Positions 26,001 to 35,489 are shown, counted from the stretch's first letter. The stretch: 64,000 bases of DNA from Xanthocytophaga flava (GCA_030068525.1 JASJOS010000014.1:1-64000), one strand, 5' to 3'. Made by a program: numbers and translations. Notes: generated by a model not told the origin, from the letters alone.

Positions 26001-26658
26001 GCCCATCGAAAGTGTAAGCTATCAGGTTAATGCAGACAATACCACCAGCATTCTTTCCGGACAGATCACTACCTATCAGACGGCCTGCTCAATTTGTAAA
26101 GACCAAACCTTTTTGCTGGAAACGGCTTCGCCAGTTGCGTTGGCCAACTTTAAGTTCTCTAACCGGGCAGTGGGACAATTACCCTTTGGAAACACTACTG
26201 CCACAGGTTTTGCTATCGACGACAAGTATCAAAGTCGCATCAGTTATAGTTATGATTCATTTGCCAATATCCGTCAGCTAAGCAAACCCTCTGATATTCC
26301 TTTGATTTATCTGTGGGGGTATGGTCATCAGTATCCGGTAGCTGAGATTAAGAATGCTACCTATCAGCAGGTGCTTAATGCGATAGGTGGACAAAGTGTG
26401 GTGGATGATATAGCCCAAAGTCCTACAATAGATGATTACCTGGATGATTTAGCCAAGCTTCGTACCATTCCCAAAGCGATGGTAAGCACCTATACGTATC
26501 TGCCGTTGATAGGAGTAAAGACAGTCAGTGGAGTAGATGGCAAAACACTCACCTATGAGTATGATTCACTGCAAAGACTACGTGTGATCCGAGATCAGAA
26601 AGGTTACATTGTCAAACAGTATCGCTATCATTATCAGGGGCAGCCTGCACTTGAGTAA
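23077..26658 (+). CDS. Cassette B gene 1: large exported SpvB/TcB-like Rhs shell protein
   Basis: The 1,193-residue paralogue of cassette A gene 1 has an export segment ending TILVQAQ and then the same opening (NAASLGVFGNVPVSLYTGLP, LPISLSYHAQGVKVDQEAS). The middle (about residues 260-900) is diverged from A, including the segment with the CGPTPPGNTDASW motif. The last 268 codons are nearly identical to A and end with YD-repeat motifs (LTYEYDSLQRLRVIRDQKGY). There is no Rhs core or toxin tail. It heads cassette B with a 146-base gap to gene 2. A role as part of a two-protein Rhs shell with gene 4 is inferred, not shown. Confidence 0.75.
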   Translation: MIKILLLSLPIRHRQWGLLVFALLATILVQAQDWQPKVVPPSPNAASLGVFGNVPVSLYTGLPNVTIPIYTIQYRDITLPISLSYHAQGVKVDQEASLVGLNWALMAGGTITRTIRGYDDIMDDNFRIGYPYVTDEVLAAYQETLPIAEGYGYHNQNVLDYTPDIFYYNIGGQSGKFILDKITSPPAGQKITIKGIPLDAQKISITYYSNSTPTVPTNLPGYWEIITADGMKYRFETKEFTFTRRSESGYAGPTGADADCISNNRTLVALEDYYHDYVYPNKDSKQVGSWQLDKITSISGASIDLTYDMESDYASLAPLMRTERNSGSFITSGDGTTTYSSQLITKERLLKQITFGDSKVEFITENRADIAYVAPFTLSGGQYFTPKIPQRLKQIKISNPSGFTKLFDFGYGYFNEGKSQEFLRLKLVSLLESNEKKHQFMYDERMPLPSKNSFDKDHWGYYNGPWDNYNKALTQMPVMRYQAPTSQNYVLLNPSRNGRENFAIRRPDQGVVDQTSGQKDYPYLKAGILTRVVYPTGGFTNFDYEPNSYEQTYMDDDDDSWHLTTLTQTNGESAVIEIAKPTFAKMTLTGSSQAPISFYNTSERPVFLVPVEGTSGSTIGIGNLTKDCGPTPPGNTDASWQYYCNKINYSTNGYTIQIPAGKYKIVVRDFYSNGSVSSTTDAYLLSLQAVITYLDFDKSATRIGGGLRIKRTSDQADSDVSKAIIRNYSYTTTVYGNNGPEEKSTGLLMSNVVKYCFPVDYTDELNVIYRGYQFYSSTTYPLSSTAQGSTIGYSKVTMSIGANGELGSEIYEYKNESDPIRTPSANNRIIFFADLPNRDDNNMNGFLQQKTVFENRNGILRILQRMESSYLSSVVKSVTSYKMIGTWKTFTTNSRWQYQTTKKETSYVYDSQGNVKNIVALTNSYSDNPLHYLPTRSETTGGDGKTLVSITTYPEDYPAGTPFIDGMKTSFLHALPIESVSYQVNADNTTSILSGQITTYQTACSICKDQTFLLETASPVALANFKFSNRAVGQLPFGNTTATGFAIDDKYQSRISYSYDSFANIRQLSKPSDIPLIYLWGYGHQYPVAEIKNATYQQVLNAIGGQSVVDDIAQSPTIDDYLDDLAKLRTIPKAMVSTYTYLPLIGVKTVSGVDGKTLTYEYDSLQRLRVIRDQKGYIVKQYRYHYQGQPALE
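25855..26658 (+). repeat. Near-identical 804 bp block, copy B (partner 9266-10069)
   Basis: This is the counterpart of the cassette A block, with the same length, start sequence GATAACCCGTTACACTATTT and stop codon. Identity breaks abruptly at the 5' side, inside the gene. Confidence 0.8.
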
Positions 26659-26804
26659 ACCTTTTGGAATAAGCTTCCTGAACTAAGCCTTTCTATAGAG
26701 AAAAAATTTTCTCTCCTGGCTTTATATCCATTTTGTAAGTGGACGTAAGGAGTATACTTTCTCAAATTGTTCAATCTGTATCTATTCTGCATTTATAACT
26801 AATC

Positions 26805-28019
26805 ATGAAATATTTATTTTCTCTTTTACTTTATCTCTGGCCAGTATGTTTATCTGCCAGAACGTATGGATTTACTAAAGTAGCTTGGCCTTCCGATACA
26901 CTTTCCTCTGTGGGGCAATCCGCTAAAAAAGTGGAAGTCATTCTGCGAACCCAAGGCGGATTACAGGTAGTAGGCAGTTCCCAAACCAAAGCAGCTATGC
27001 GTTTGGCCTCTCAGTCATCTAATCTGACTGCTACACAAGCTAATACTCTCGGTCAGGATCAAACCAACTCTGTATTTGTGGCCAATACTACAACTGATAA
27101 AAAGCTGGATACACTCTTATACCGATTAGAAAGTATGGACGGGTTGCATGTGTTTTCCAAAGAAAGTGATGTTATTCATCAGAAGTTGCAGCTTGCCTTG
27201 CCGGATAGTTACCAACTCAGTTCGCAGATCGAAAAGGGAGAGGTGTCTCTTTCGGGACTCAATGCCACTGTTGACTTGCAGATCGGACAAGGTAACCTGA
27301 TCGCTTCTCAAGTGCAAGGATATCTGTATGCTACCTTGCAGGAGGGTAACTGCACTGTTTCCAATGCTACACTAGAGGGAAATCTCTCTACTCAGAAAGG
27401 CGATATTGTGCTTTCAGATGTGAGTGGGATGCTTCAAGCTAGCACCCGGAATGGAAAGGTAACCTATCAGTATTCACCTGCTTTTCTTTCGCAGAAAGGT
27501 TCTGGTTTTCGTCAGCAAATTCTCTTTGGTGATCTGCAAATCAGTTCTCTACCTGTAAATGCTTCGTTTGTGCTGGAAAAAGGCAATGTACAGATAGATC
27601 AAGCCAAAAAGAATGTGGATCTGGCGGTTAAGGAGGGAAATATCACCATTGGTTCTGCCTTGGGTAGTTCTGTGAGTGCCGTTACTGAGAAAGGAAATAT
27701 CTCTTATACACTTTCTTCTACGATCAGTGAGCAAAATCTGATTCTGGTCGCTGCGCAGGGAGATATTACCCTAACCTTACCTTCCGGTTTTGAAGGTTCA
27801 CTGCAAATACATCTGGTTCAGACTTCCTCTGATAATACCTCTTCTGGAAATGCATCCTTAGTCAGTGAGTGGGAAGTAGGTACAATACAGGAAGAAATCC
27901 AACAAGGAGCTAATGGCCAAGTGCTAGGTAAAGAAAGTCACTGGAATAAGGTTGGCACAGGTACGATTACTATTTATCTGAAGGCGACCAATGGAAAGAT
28001 CTATCTGAAAAAGGCTTAG
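26805..28019 (+). CDS. Cassette B gene 2: exported DUF4097-like (putative adhesin) beta-solenoid protein
   Basis: The 404-residue protein has a signal peptide (MKYLFSLLLYLWPVCLSA). It shares with cassette A gene 2 a well conserved N-terminal third (VILRTQGGLQVVGSSQTKAA, RLASQSSNLTATQAN, KKLDTLLYRLESMDGLHVFS). The rest repeats short strand motifs of the form xKGNIxx / QEGNCTVSNATLEGNLST, AVKEGNITIGSALGSSV and TEKGNISYTL, as expected for a DUF4097-type solenoid. The C-terminus ends GTITIYLKATNGKIYLKKA. No catalytic residues are apparent. Conservation of this gene between two toxin loci argues that it is a working part of the cassette. Confidence 0.65.
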   Translation: MKYLFSLLLYLWPVCLSARTYGFTKVAWPSDTLSSVGQSAKKVEVILRTQGGLQVVGSSQTKAAMRLASQSSNLTATQANTLGQDQTNSVFVANTTTDKKLDTLLYRLESMDGLHVFSKESDVIHQKLQLALPDSYQLSSQIEKGEVSLSGLNATVDLQIGQGNLIASQVQGYLYATLQEGNCTVSNATLEGNLSTQKGDIVLSDVSGMLQASTRNGKVTYQYSPAFLSQKGSGFRQQILFGDLQISSLPVNASFVLEKGNVQIDQAKKNVDLAVKEGNITIGSALGSSVSAVTEKGNISYTLSSTISEQNLILVAAQGDITLTLPSGFEGSLQIHLVQTSSDNTSSGNASLVSEWEVGTIQEEIQQGANGQVLGKESHWNKVGTGTITIYLKATNGKIYLKKA

Positions 28020-28110
28020 AAATACAGAGTTGATGGTTAATTAACCGGAAATCCTTCTCATCTACAAACAAACCTGTACTACGATTCTTACTACCGAAAA
28101 TACACCTACT

Positions 28111-29856
28111 ATGTATATTCCTATTCTTTCTGCTGTCTTCTCAGTTAGTATGTCAGTTACCAGACGACAGACCGAACAAAAAGGCCAGCAGGTAAACCAA
28201 AAGCGAAGCTATTTCCATTTCTTTTATCTGCTACTTGTAGGGAGTCTGTTGCTATCAGTAAACAGTCAGGCAGCCTCTTACACCTGGAATGGCTCTGTGA
28301 GTACTGACTGGAATACGGCTGCCAACTGGACACCTGCGGCTGTACCTGCTTCGACGGATGATGTGACAATTAACACCGTTAGTGTGAACCGTTATCCGGT
28401 TTTAGTCGCCAATACAATCCTGAACAGTTTTACCCTTAATTCGGGTAGTATTGACCTGGCTGGGTTTATCCTCACCTGTAATGGGACAACCACCCTCAAA
28501 GGAGGAACGTTTGGCTCTTCGCTCACCAAAGGCGAGATTAAAGCACTGGGTGGCACTACTTCCTTTGGCTCGGCTACTACTTCAGTTACCATCAATACAC
28601 TAGTCACTGTCATTGGACCCGTAGTTTCCGGCATGCAGAATACCACTTTCAATGAGATGGTCAACTTTACCAAGAACGGAGGCTATCTGGAATCAGCTAA
28701 TGGAAATAATGTTTTTAAAGAGACTGTGACTATTACCATGACTGATGGCTTACGTTGGTCACTGGCTCAGAACTATCCCGATACTTTCTATAAAGATCTG
28801 ACCATTACAGTCAATAAGCCCAATGGCAATTATGGGGTTGTAATTGGCAAAAGCGTTTATAAAGGCAATATTACAACCAACATTATTACAGCAGCCGTGT
28901 ATCTATATGGCACACAGGAAGCGACAGGGAAACTGATTATGGGTCAGGTAGGAGTACAACCCTATTTGTATCTGACTAATTTTATCAGTCAGGCTACTGA
29001 CCCTCTTGCCATTCAGATGCCTGGACTGCCAACGGCTGGAAATGGCGGCGTTATCGCGCTGGAAAATTGTGTCTTCTATGGAGATGTGCGTTTTTGGGGT
29101 TATCAGCTTTACTATAAGGGATGCACTTTTTTTAGAAGAGCAATCTTGCAAAAAAGTACCTGGGTCAATGGGACACCTAACCCTGCCCGGGTTGCCGATT
29201 GGTCTTCGGCTTGGGCTCCGCCTGGTAGTGTACCCACTCCTATTCCCAATCCAGCCAATACTGGCTCAGATGGGGTGATTCTAAATACCTTATATGGACC
29301 AGTGATCATCAATGGAGGCGCCACCTGGATTGGAGGTTGGTTTGGGGCTAATCAGCGGAGTATTTTCTATGATGAAGTCACCATTATTAATCCGACCAAC
29401 GGCACTTTTGGTATTTCCTATAGTAATACAGCCGATGTATTTCTCAAAAAGCTGACCCTGGCCGGAAGCCTGTTTACCTTTGGCAATAGTGGCGCGATTA
29501 CCACTTTTGGGGAAGGAGTGGTGTTGCAGGATGGGGGAGTCTATAATGGATTGAATTTGCAAAAGGTTGTCTTTAAAGGGACTACAGCCCGTCAGCTCAC
29601 TTTTGGTAGTAACACACAGTTGCATCTGGGTACTGGCTTTGTCTGTGAGAGTGAATTAACGGTGACGGCTCCGCATCTGTATCTGGATGGAGCTAAGTTT
29701 TTAAAACCCGTAACCTTGATTAAGACAGCAGCCGGAGACAATATCAGTATTGGAGGCAATGTATTTACGGACAAGGCACTGATTCGTAACCGGGCTTCTT
29801 CAGGAACTATTCAGATGGCTACTCAGACACAAGACTTGACTCAGAAAAGCCAATAG
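28111..29856 (+). CDS. Cassette B gene 3: exported beta-helix-like protein without LamG
   Basis: The 581-residue product has a long N-terminus (about 50 residues) before a hydrophobic export segment ending VNSQAAS; the internal ATG at residue 14 is an alternative start. The mature part starts at once with SYTWNGSVSTDWNTAANWTP, the same 'W..NW' module that follows the LamG domain in cassette A gene 3. It continues as a glycine/threonine/asparagine-rich beta region and ends SIGGNVFTDKALIRNRASSG...KSQ, as in A. The LamG domain of the A copy is therefore either lost here or gained there. Role unknown. Confidence 0.65.
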   Translation: MYIPILSAVFSVSMSVTRRQTEQKGQQVNQKRSYFHFFYLLLVGSLLLSVNSQAASYTWNGSVSTDWNTAANWTPAAVPASTDDVTINTVSVNRYPVLVANTILNSFTLNSGSIDLAGFILTCNGTTTLKGGTFGSSLTKGEIKALGGTTSFGSATTSVTINTLVTVIGPVVSGMQNTTFNEMVNFTKNGGYLESANGNNVFKETVTITMTDGLRWSLAQNYPDTFYKDLTITVNKPNGNYGVVIGKSVYKGNITTNIITAAVYLYGTQEATGKLIMGQVGVQPYLYLTNFISQATDPLAIQMPGLPTAGNGGVIALENCVFYGDVRFWGYQLYYKGCTFFRRAILQKSTWVNGTPNPARVADWSSAWAPPGSVPTPIPNPANTGSDGVILNTLYGPVIINGGATWIGGWFGANQRSIFYDEVTIINPTNGTFGISYSNTADVFLKKLTLAGSLFTFGNSGAITTFGEGVVLQDGGVYNGLNLQKVVFKGTTARQLTFGSNTQLHLGTGFVCESELTVTAPHLYLDGAKFLKPVTLIKTAAGDNISIGGNVFTDKALIRNRASSGTIQMATQTQDLTQKSQ

Positions 29857-29920
29857 GTACCTTGACTGATTTTGTCTGATTCTTATCCTTACCACCTTAT
29901 TGACTCACTATTGATATTTT

Positions 29921-32900
29921 ATGTTATCTTCTATACAAATTACCAAACAAACACACTTTTTTCGCAAGGGTTACCAGCTAGGTAGGCTCCCGATAGGTAT
30001 ACTTCTGTTGGTCTTGTTCTGGAGTGGAGTATTTGGAAGTGGATGGGCCACTTATGCCCAAAGTGTGCCTCGTGAGCTGAATCTGAATTCGTATCAGTCT
30101 CCCGCCCGTGCCAGTGAGAAAATTACCCTTTATCCTGGTGCAGGTACTGCCGGAGTAGTGATCCCGGCAGGCTTGGATCTGGATATGCAGATCGTCACTC
30201 CTGTCAGTGGGGAAGTACCTGCATCTGAAAATGCGATTATTACTACAGTGGCCAATCAGGTCATTTCAGTAGGAGAGTGTGCTTCACTTTCTGCCACAGC
30301 TAGCTCTACTGCTGGTAATGCTCTGCTGTTTGATGGAGTCAATGACTTTGTACAGGTAGGCACTATCACTGCCCTCAAGTTTACTGCAACAGCTACCTTT
30401 GAAGCCTGGATTTATCCTACCGGTGCAGGCAGTCATGCAACCGCTGGAGGAGTTATTCTTTCCAAAGAAGGCGAATATCTGTTGGCCCGTTTTCCCAATG
30501 GAACCATTCAATGTGCCTTTGCCAACACCACTCCGGGCTGGGGGTGGATAAATACAGGTGTAGTGGCTCCATTAAACACCTGGTCGCATGTGGCAGTCAG
30601 TTATCAGAATGGGGTAGTGAAAACGTATCTGAACGGAACCCTTGCCAATACCTATACAGGTACAGGGGTGATTGGGGATGTAGCTACCACCCAGAATGAT
30701 TTTCGCATAGGAGGCAGACAAGGTACGTCTCAGTATTTTGCCGGACAGATAGATGAAGTTAAAGTATGGAGTGTTGAGCGAGTTGAAGCAGATATCAAGG
30801 CAGCCTATCAGCAGAAAACAGATCCTGCCAGTGCCAGTCTGGTAGGGTACTGGTCGATGGACAATTCTGATCTGAGTGCTCAGGTTCCCAATCTGGTGAC
30901 AGGTGGTGCGGCAGGGACTCTTTTCAATGGAGCCGCCCGGGTTTCCTCCACAGTCAGTCTGCAGGCTACCTCTTCGGCCGTAGTATGGACAGTTGATGGA
31001 AATAGTCCTGCTTTGCCTGAGAGAGAAGCCGATGGCAGTTATCGTTTGTGTGAGCTAACCGAAGGCACTTATCGGTATAAAGTGTCACTGGCTTCGGATA
31101 ATACACCTGGTAAGATTGTCGAAACAGTTACTATCACAGTAAAAGGAGCTTTACCCGCTATAGGGCTTCCTGCCGAAACGGATCGTAACTTTGTAGTGGA
31201 AAACACGATTTTAAAAGCAGGGCAACAAGATGAGAATACGATTAAAAATCTGTCAGCTAAAGATCTCTCTCAAAAGATATCCTATCTGGATGGATTAGGA
31301 AGATCTTTACAATCGGTGGTAGTGCAAGGCGCTCCTGAGATCAATGGCGAGCGACAGGATATTGTTTCTTTTGCAGAATATGATCCGTTTGGACGGGAAG
31401 TGAAAAAATATCTGCCTTATACGGCTTCAGCAGCGAATAGTGCCAATCCACAGTTGCATTTTCAGAGTACTGCTATGGCTAATCAGCAACCCTTTTATGA
31501 TCAGCTAAAAGGGGAAGGGCCGGCGTTTGCCGAAACTGTCTATGAAAACTCTCCTTTAAACCGGATACTGGCTCAGGGAGCAGTAGGGACTGATTGGCAG
31601 ATCAAAAACAGAACAGATTTGGGTCATACTGATAATAAAATTGTACGGATGGTGCTACGCACTAATCTGGAAAATGAAGTACGACTATGGAGCTATGATC
31701 CATCAACAGGTACAGCTTCCAGTCAGAGCGGCAGTAATGGGTATTATTCCTTTGCAAATAGTAATGGGCAAAACGAAGGGCAACTGTTAGTAAGTGAAAC
31801 TACAGATGAGCATGGCAAAAAAATAATAGAATATACAGACAAAAAGGGTCAGGTGGTATGTAAACGGGTGCAAAGCAGTGCAACCCCCTCCTCATTAGCT
31901 AGTTTAACCGAGTCGCAAACTTCGGGCTGGGCTACCACTTATTATATTTATGATGATTTTGGTTTACTGCGTTATGTAATTCCACCCAAAGCCACGGATG
32001 CACTTGCTTCTGTAAATTACAGCTTTGATTTTAATGCTGAATTTACTAAGATATGGCTGTTTGCCTATGAGTATGATGAGCGCCATCGGATGATTCGCAA
32101 ACGTGTGCCTGGAGGTGGACTTTCCCAGATGGTTTATAATAGGCGGGATGAAGTAGTACTGACTCAAAGTGCCCTGCAAGGTTCTGCCCTTGGATACAAA
32201 CCTAATTCTTTTGTACAGGGTCGAATTACCAATCAGTGGAATTTTACCAAATATGATGCTTTGGGCAGAGTGGTGATGACAGGAACCTGGATTGCTCCTG
32301 TAGGTACAACTCGTCAGGATTTACAGAATCAAGTTAATAGTCAGGCTCAAGTATGGGAAACGCGCAACACAGAAACTATTACCGCTTCTGAAATAGCTGA
32401 GAGCAAAACTGGTTATAGTCATGAGGCGTTTCCCAAGACAGATTTTATCCCACAAACTATCCATTTTTATGATGATTACAGTTTCTTACCTGTAGCAAGT
32501 GCACTAGCCTATAACACACAAGTGATCCCTTCCAATTTTGATCAGAGTGCCGATACACAACTACTTGGAAAAGCAACGGGTACTTATACAAGCCTTTTGG
32601 AAACTTCTGTTGAGCAAACCATAAAAGGTCTGGTGAGTGTAAACTATTATGATAGCTATGGGCGGGTAATCCAGACGCTTGCGGAAAACCATCAGGGTGG
32701 CATAGATATTAGTTCTATTCGCTATGATTTCTCTGGCAAAGTACTTGAAACCCTTACCCGTCATCAGAATCCGGATGCACTGGATCAGAGCCGACAAACG
32801 TTGACCATCCGTACCCGAACTCAGTATGATCATGTAGGTAGAATTATCGCTTCCTATCAGAAAATAGGCACAGGGGTAGAGGAAAAGTTATCGGCTATTA

Positions 32901-35488
32901 CCTATAATGCACTGGGTGAGATGATTAAGAAAAAACTTGGTCAATATTCCCCTGCCTACGGTAACACTTCTTCAGAAGGAAACGCCTTACAGACAGTAGA
33001 CTACAAATATAACATTCGGAGCTGGATGACTTCTATTAATGGGGGTACACTGACAGGAGGGGATAGTGATGATAAGTTTGCCTTAGCACTTTCCTATAAT
33101 ACGCCCTTAGCGAATGGAGAAGCGCAGTTCAATGGCAATATCTCTTCGCAGAAATGGATTTCGCGTTCAGATGGCATCGAGAGAAGTTACAATTACTTCT
33201 ACGATGCAATGAATCGTATTACTTCGGCAACTTATGCTTCGGGTAAAAGTGGAGAACAGTATGATATGCCACTAGTTTCTTATGATAAAAATGGCAATAT
33301 TGACAAGCTTACCCGGCTGGGAATGATAGCAGGAACAACCAGTAGTGCTACTGGATGGGGAGAAGTAGATAAACTATCCTACTCTTATGATGGTAATCGC
33401 CTGTTTAATGTAAAAGATGCGGGCCAATATAAAAGTATGGGGTTAGCTGGAGATTTTAAAGATGGAACTGCTGGCGACGCTTCCATCGAATATAATTATG
33501 ATGAAGCGGGGAACATGTTCTTTGATGATAATAAAGGAATTCAAAGTATTCTGTATAATCAACTCAATCTTCCTACCTACGTTCAATTCCTGAATGGAAA
33601 TAGTATCTCCTACTTCTATACAGCAACGGGTGTCAAATACAAAAAGACAACCAGTGCCGGCAGCAAAACCGATTACCTGGCGGGGATGGTGTATGAAAAC
33701 AGAAAGATTCAGTTTGTGCCAACTGCTGAAGGAAGGGCTTTACCTCCTGAACTGGCAGGAACAACAGAATTTGCCTATGAATACCATTACAAGGATCATT
33801 TAGGTAATCTGAGAGTCGCTTTCCGGGAAGCGGCGCGAATAGCTCCTTTTTATGCCACTATGGAAATAGAAAGAGCGGCCTATGAGGAAAGTCAGTTTGA
33901 AAACCTGGGTACAACTCGTAATACAAACGATCTAACACCTCATACCCGAACTGGGAACTACTCGGCTAAACTGTATTCAACTTCTGCTTCGCATGGGTTG
34001 GGACCATGGAAAACCTTATATGTAAAAAAAGGAGACAAGATAGATGCAGAGTCGTTTGCCTATTATGAATCAGGAAGCAACAATGGTGCGCACAATCCAT
34101 TAAGTCTCTACATTGGAAATGCTGGGGCAACTCGACAGGCAGGTAATGAAACCAATAAGAATATATTTGCTAATTTGCAGATCGGAATCAGTGCCAATGT
34201 GGCTATGCCCCAAGCAGGCTCAGAACCAGTAGGCTATCTGAAGATTCTGGTATATAACAAAGAGTATCAGTTACTAGGAGCACAGTGCAAAATCCGCCAA
34301 ATCACACAGTCTGCCTCAGAGAGTTGGGAGGAGCTACATTTGTCTCATGTAGCTACAGAAGACGGCTATGTACAGATTCTGGTAGCCAATGAAAGTGTAA
34401 AACCTGTCTGGTTTGATGATATCAAGATAAGTTATAGTAGAGATCTGATTGTTCAAGAGAATCATTATGATCCGTGGGGGTTGAATCTGGCTGGCATTGA
34501 AACGCAGGGTAATCCAAATCACGAGTTTCAGTACAATGGCAAAGAGAAGCAGGAAGAGTTTGGGCTGAACTGGATGGATTATGGAGCCAGAATGTATGAT
34601 GCACAAATTGGTCGTTGGCATGTGGTTGATCCTTTAAGTGAAATTTCTCGAAAATGGTCACCATATAATTTTAGTTATAACAATCCACTACGATTTAATG
34701 ATCCTGATGGAATGGCTCCTGATGATAAGGTTGTAAAGGATAACTTTTGGAGTTTAGATGGTGGTGGTGATGATAGAAAGCTATCTGAGTTTGAGCGTCG
34801 CATGCGAGCAAAAGATAATGATGATGGAAGGCATGGAATGCGGGGTGAGGCAAGTATAAAACCTAGGGGATGGGGTGGACACGTGAATCCAAAGAATTGG
34901 TGGCAGCGGTTTAAGAATAGAATAGGTGGATATGGACATCTGAATGAGATAGCAGATATCAAAAAAGAATATCCTGATTATCAATACAAGGAAATGTATT
35001 GGAATGATAATAAATCTGCTATTCTTGTTGCTTATGAACAAAATGTATATTTCCTTTCACCAAGCAATGAATGGGTTGTTGAACTTAAAGAAGCAGCAAG
35101 TTTTAGATTAGACGCACCTGTAACTCATTATGATCCATCCCTGGACTTGATGCCTGCAGCGATAGCTGCTAATGAAATAGTGCAGATTGGTACGAAACTA
35201 GAATATGTATTTGGAAATGCTACAGGAAAAGTACACAATATTGAAAGATCAACTGAGATGCTAAGAAGTCTACAAAACATTGGTATTTTCGATAATGCAG
35301 TGGGTAGAGCTGTGATGGCAGAACATTTACAAGAAGCATTTTCTAATGGTATTCGAATGGCAGCAGAAGATGGACGGTTTAAGATTGAGTCATTTTTAAT
35401 GGGGAAACGTTCTGGTGTTATAGTAGAAAGTGTTTGGGAAAATAATAGATTAATAACGGTCAAAATAAGAGGAGCAGCAAAAAAATAG
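29921..35488 (+). CDS. Cassette B gene 4: Rhs polymorphic toxin with LamG, DUF6443-like region and a second, unrelated C-terminal domain
   Basis: The 1,855-residue paralogue of cassette A gene 4 has an export segment ending ATYAQ, a LamG domain (residues ~130-310, nearly identical to A) and a DUF6443-like region (ISYLDGLGRSLQSVVVQGAP). YD repeats and the Rhs core follow (GLNWMDYGARMYDAQIGRWH, YNFSYNNPLRFNDPDGM at about residues 1583-1598). The ~258-residue tail is unrelated to the A tail and has no HExxH. It contains WGGHVNPKNWWQRFKNRIGG, then EYVFGNATGKVHNIERSTEM and FLMGKRSGVIVESVWENNRL. I recall a similar N-A-T-G...H-N-I-E-R-S module in C-termini of other contact-dependent toxins, but cannot name its activity. 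The next gene starts one base after the stop, the classic immunity position. Confidence 0.8.
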   Translation: MLSSIQITKQTHFFRKGYQLGRLPIGILLLVLFWSGVFGSGWATYAQSVPRELNLNSYQSPARASEKITLYPGAGTAGVVIPAGLDLDMQIVTPVSGEVPASENAIITTVANQVISVGECASLSATASSTAGNALLFDGVNDFVQVGTITALKFTATATFEAWIYPTGAGSHATAGGVILSKEGEYLLARFPNGTIQCAFANTTPGWGWINTGVVAPLNTWSHVAVSYQNGVVKTYLNGTLANTYTGTGVIGDVATTQNDFRIGGRQGTSQYFAGQIDEVKVWSVERVEADIKAAYQQKTDPASASLVGYWSMDNSDLSAQVPNLVTGGAAGTLFNGAARVSSTVSLQATSSAVVWTVDGNSPALPEREADGSYRLCELTEGTYRYKVSLASDNTPGKIVETVTITVKGALPAIGLPAETDRNFVVENTILKAGQQDENTIKNLSAKDLSQKISYLDGLGRSLQSVVVQGAPEINGERQDIVSFAEYDPFGREVKKYLPYTASAANSANPQLHFQSTAMANQQPFYDQLKGEGPAFAETVYENSPLNRILAQGAVGTDWQIKNRTDLGHTDNKIVRMVLRTNLENEVRLWSYDPSTGTASSQSGSNGYYSFANSNGQNEGQLLVSETTDEHGKKIIEYTDKKGQVVCKRVQSSATPSSLASLTESQTSGWATTYYIYDDFGLLRYVIPPKATDALASVNYSFDFNAEFTKIWLFAYEYDERHRMIRKRVPGGGLSQMVYNRRDEVVLTQSALQGSALGYKPNSFVQGRITNQWNFTKYDALGRVVMTGTWIAPVGTTRQDLQNQVNSQAQVWETRNTETITASEIAESKTGYSHEAFPKTDFIPQTIHFYDDYSFLPVASALAYNTQVIPSNFDQSADTQLLGKATGTYTSLLETSVEQTIKGLVSVNYYDSYGRVIQTLAENHQGGIDISSIRYDFSGKVLETLTRHQNPDALDQSRQTLTIRTRTQYDHVGRIIASYQKIGTGVEEKLSAITYNALGEMIKKKLGQYSPAYGNTSSEGNALQTVDYKYNIRSWMTSINGGTLTGGDSDDKFALALSYNTPLANGEAQFNGNISSQKWISRSDGIERSYNYFYDAMNRITSATYASGKSGEQYDMPLVSYDKNGNIDKLTRLGMIAGTTSSATGWGEVDKLSYSYDGNRLFNVKDAGQYKSMGLAGDFKDGTAGDASIEYNYDEAGNMFFDDNKGIQSILYNQLNLPTYVQFLNGNSISYFYTATGVKYKKTTSAGSKTDYLAGMVYENRKIQFVPTAEGRALPPELAGTTEFAYEYHYKDHLGNLRVAFREAARIAPFYATMEIERAAYEESQFENLGTTRNTNDLTPHTRTGNYSAKLYSTSASHGLGPWKTLYVKKGDKIDAESFAYYESGSNNGAHNPLSLYIGNAGATRQAGNETNKNIFANLQIGISANVAMPQAGSEPVGYLKILVYNKEYQLLGAQCKIRQITQSASESWEELHLSHVATEDGYVQILVANESVKPVWFDDIKISYSRDLIVQENHYDPWGLNLAGIETQGNPNHEFQYNGKEKQEEFGLNWMDYGARMYDAQIGRWHVVDPLSEISRKWSPYNFSYNNPLRFNDPDGMAPDDKVVKDNFWSLDGGGDDRKLSEFERRMRAKDNDDGRHGMRGEASIKPRGWGGHVNPKNWWQRFKNRIGGYGHLNEIADIKKEYPDYQYKEMYWNDNKSAILVAYEQNVYFLSPSNEWVVELKEAASFRLDAPVTHYDPSLDLMPAAIAANEIVQIGTKLEYVFGNATGKVHNIERSTEMLRSLQNIGIFDNAVGRAVMAEHLQEAFSNGIRMAAEDGRFKIESFLMGKRSGVIVESVWENNRLITVKIRGAAKK
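30053..30990 (+). repeat. Near-identical 938 bp block, copy B (partner 14227-15164)
   Basis: This is the counterpart of the cassette A block encoding the N-terminal and LamG part of gene 4, gap-free over its whole length. Downstream of ~30990 the two genes diverge in sequence while keeping the same domain order. Confidence 0.8.
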
Positions 35489-35489
35489 T

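Noticed and set aside
14110-35488. Rhs genes as classical type VI secretion effectors
   Set aside because: No VgrG, PAAR, Hcp or EagR gene; all cassette proteins have signal peptides.
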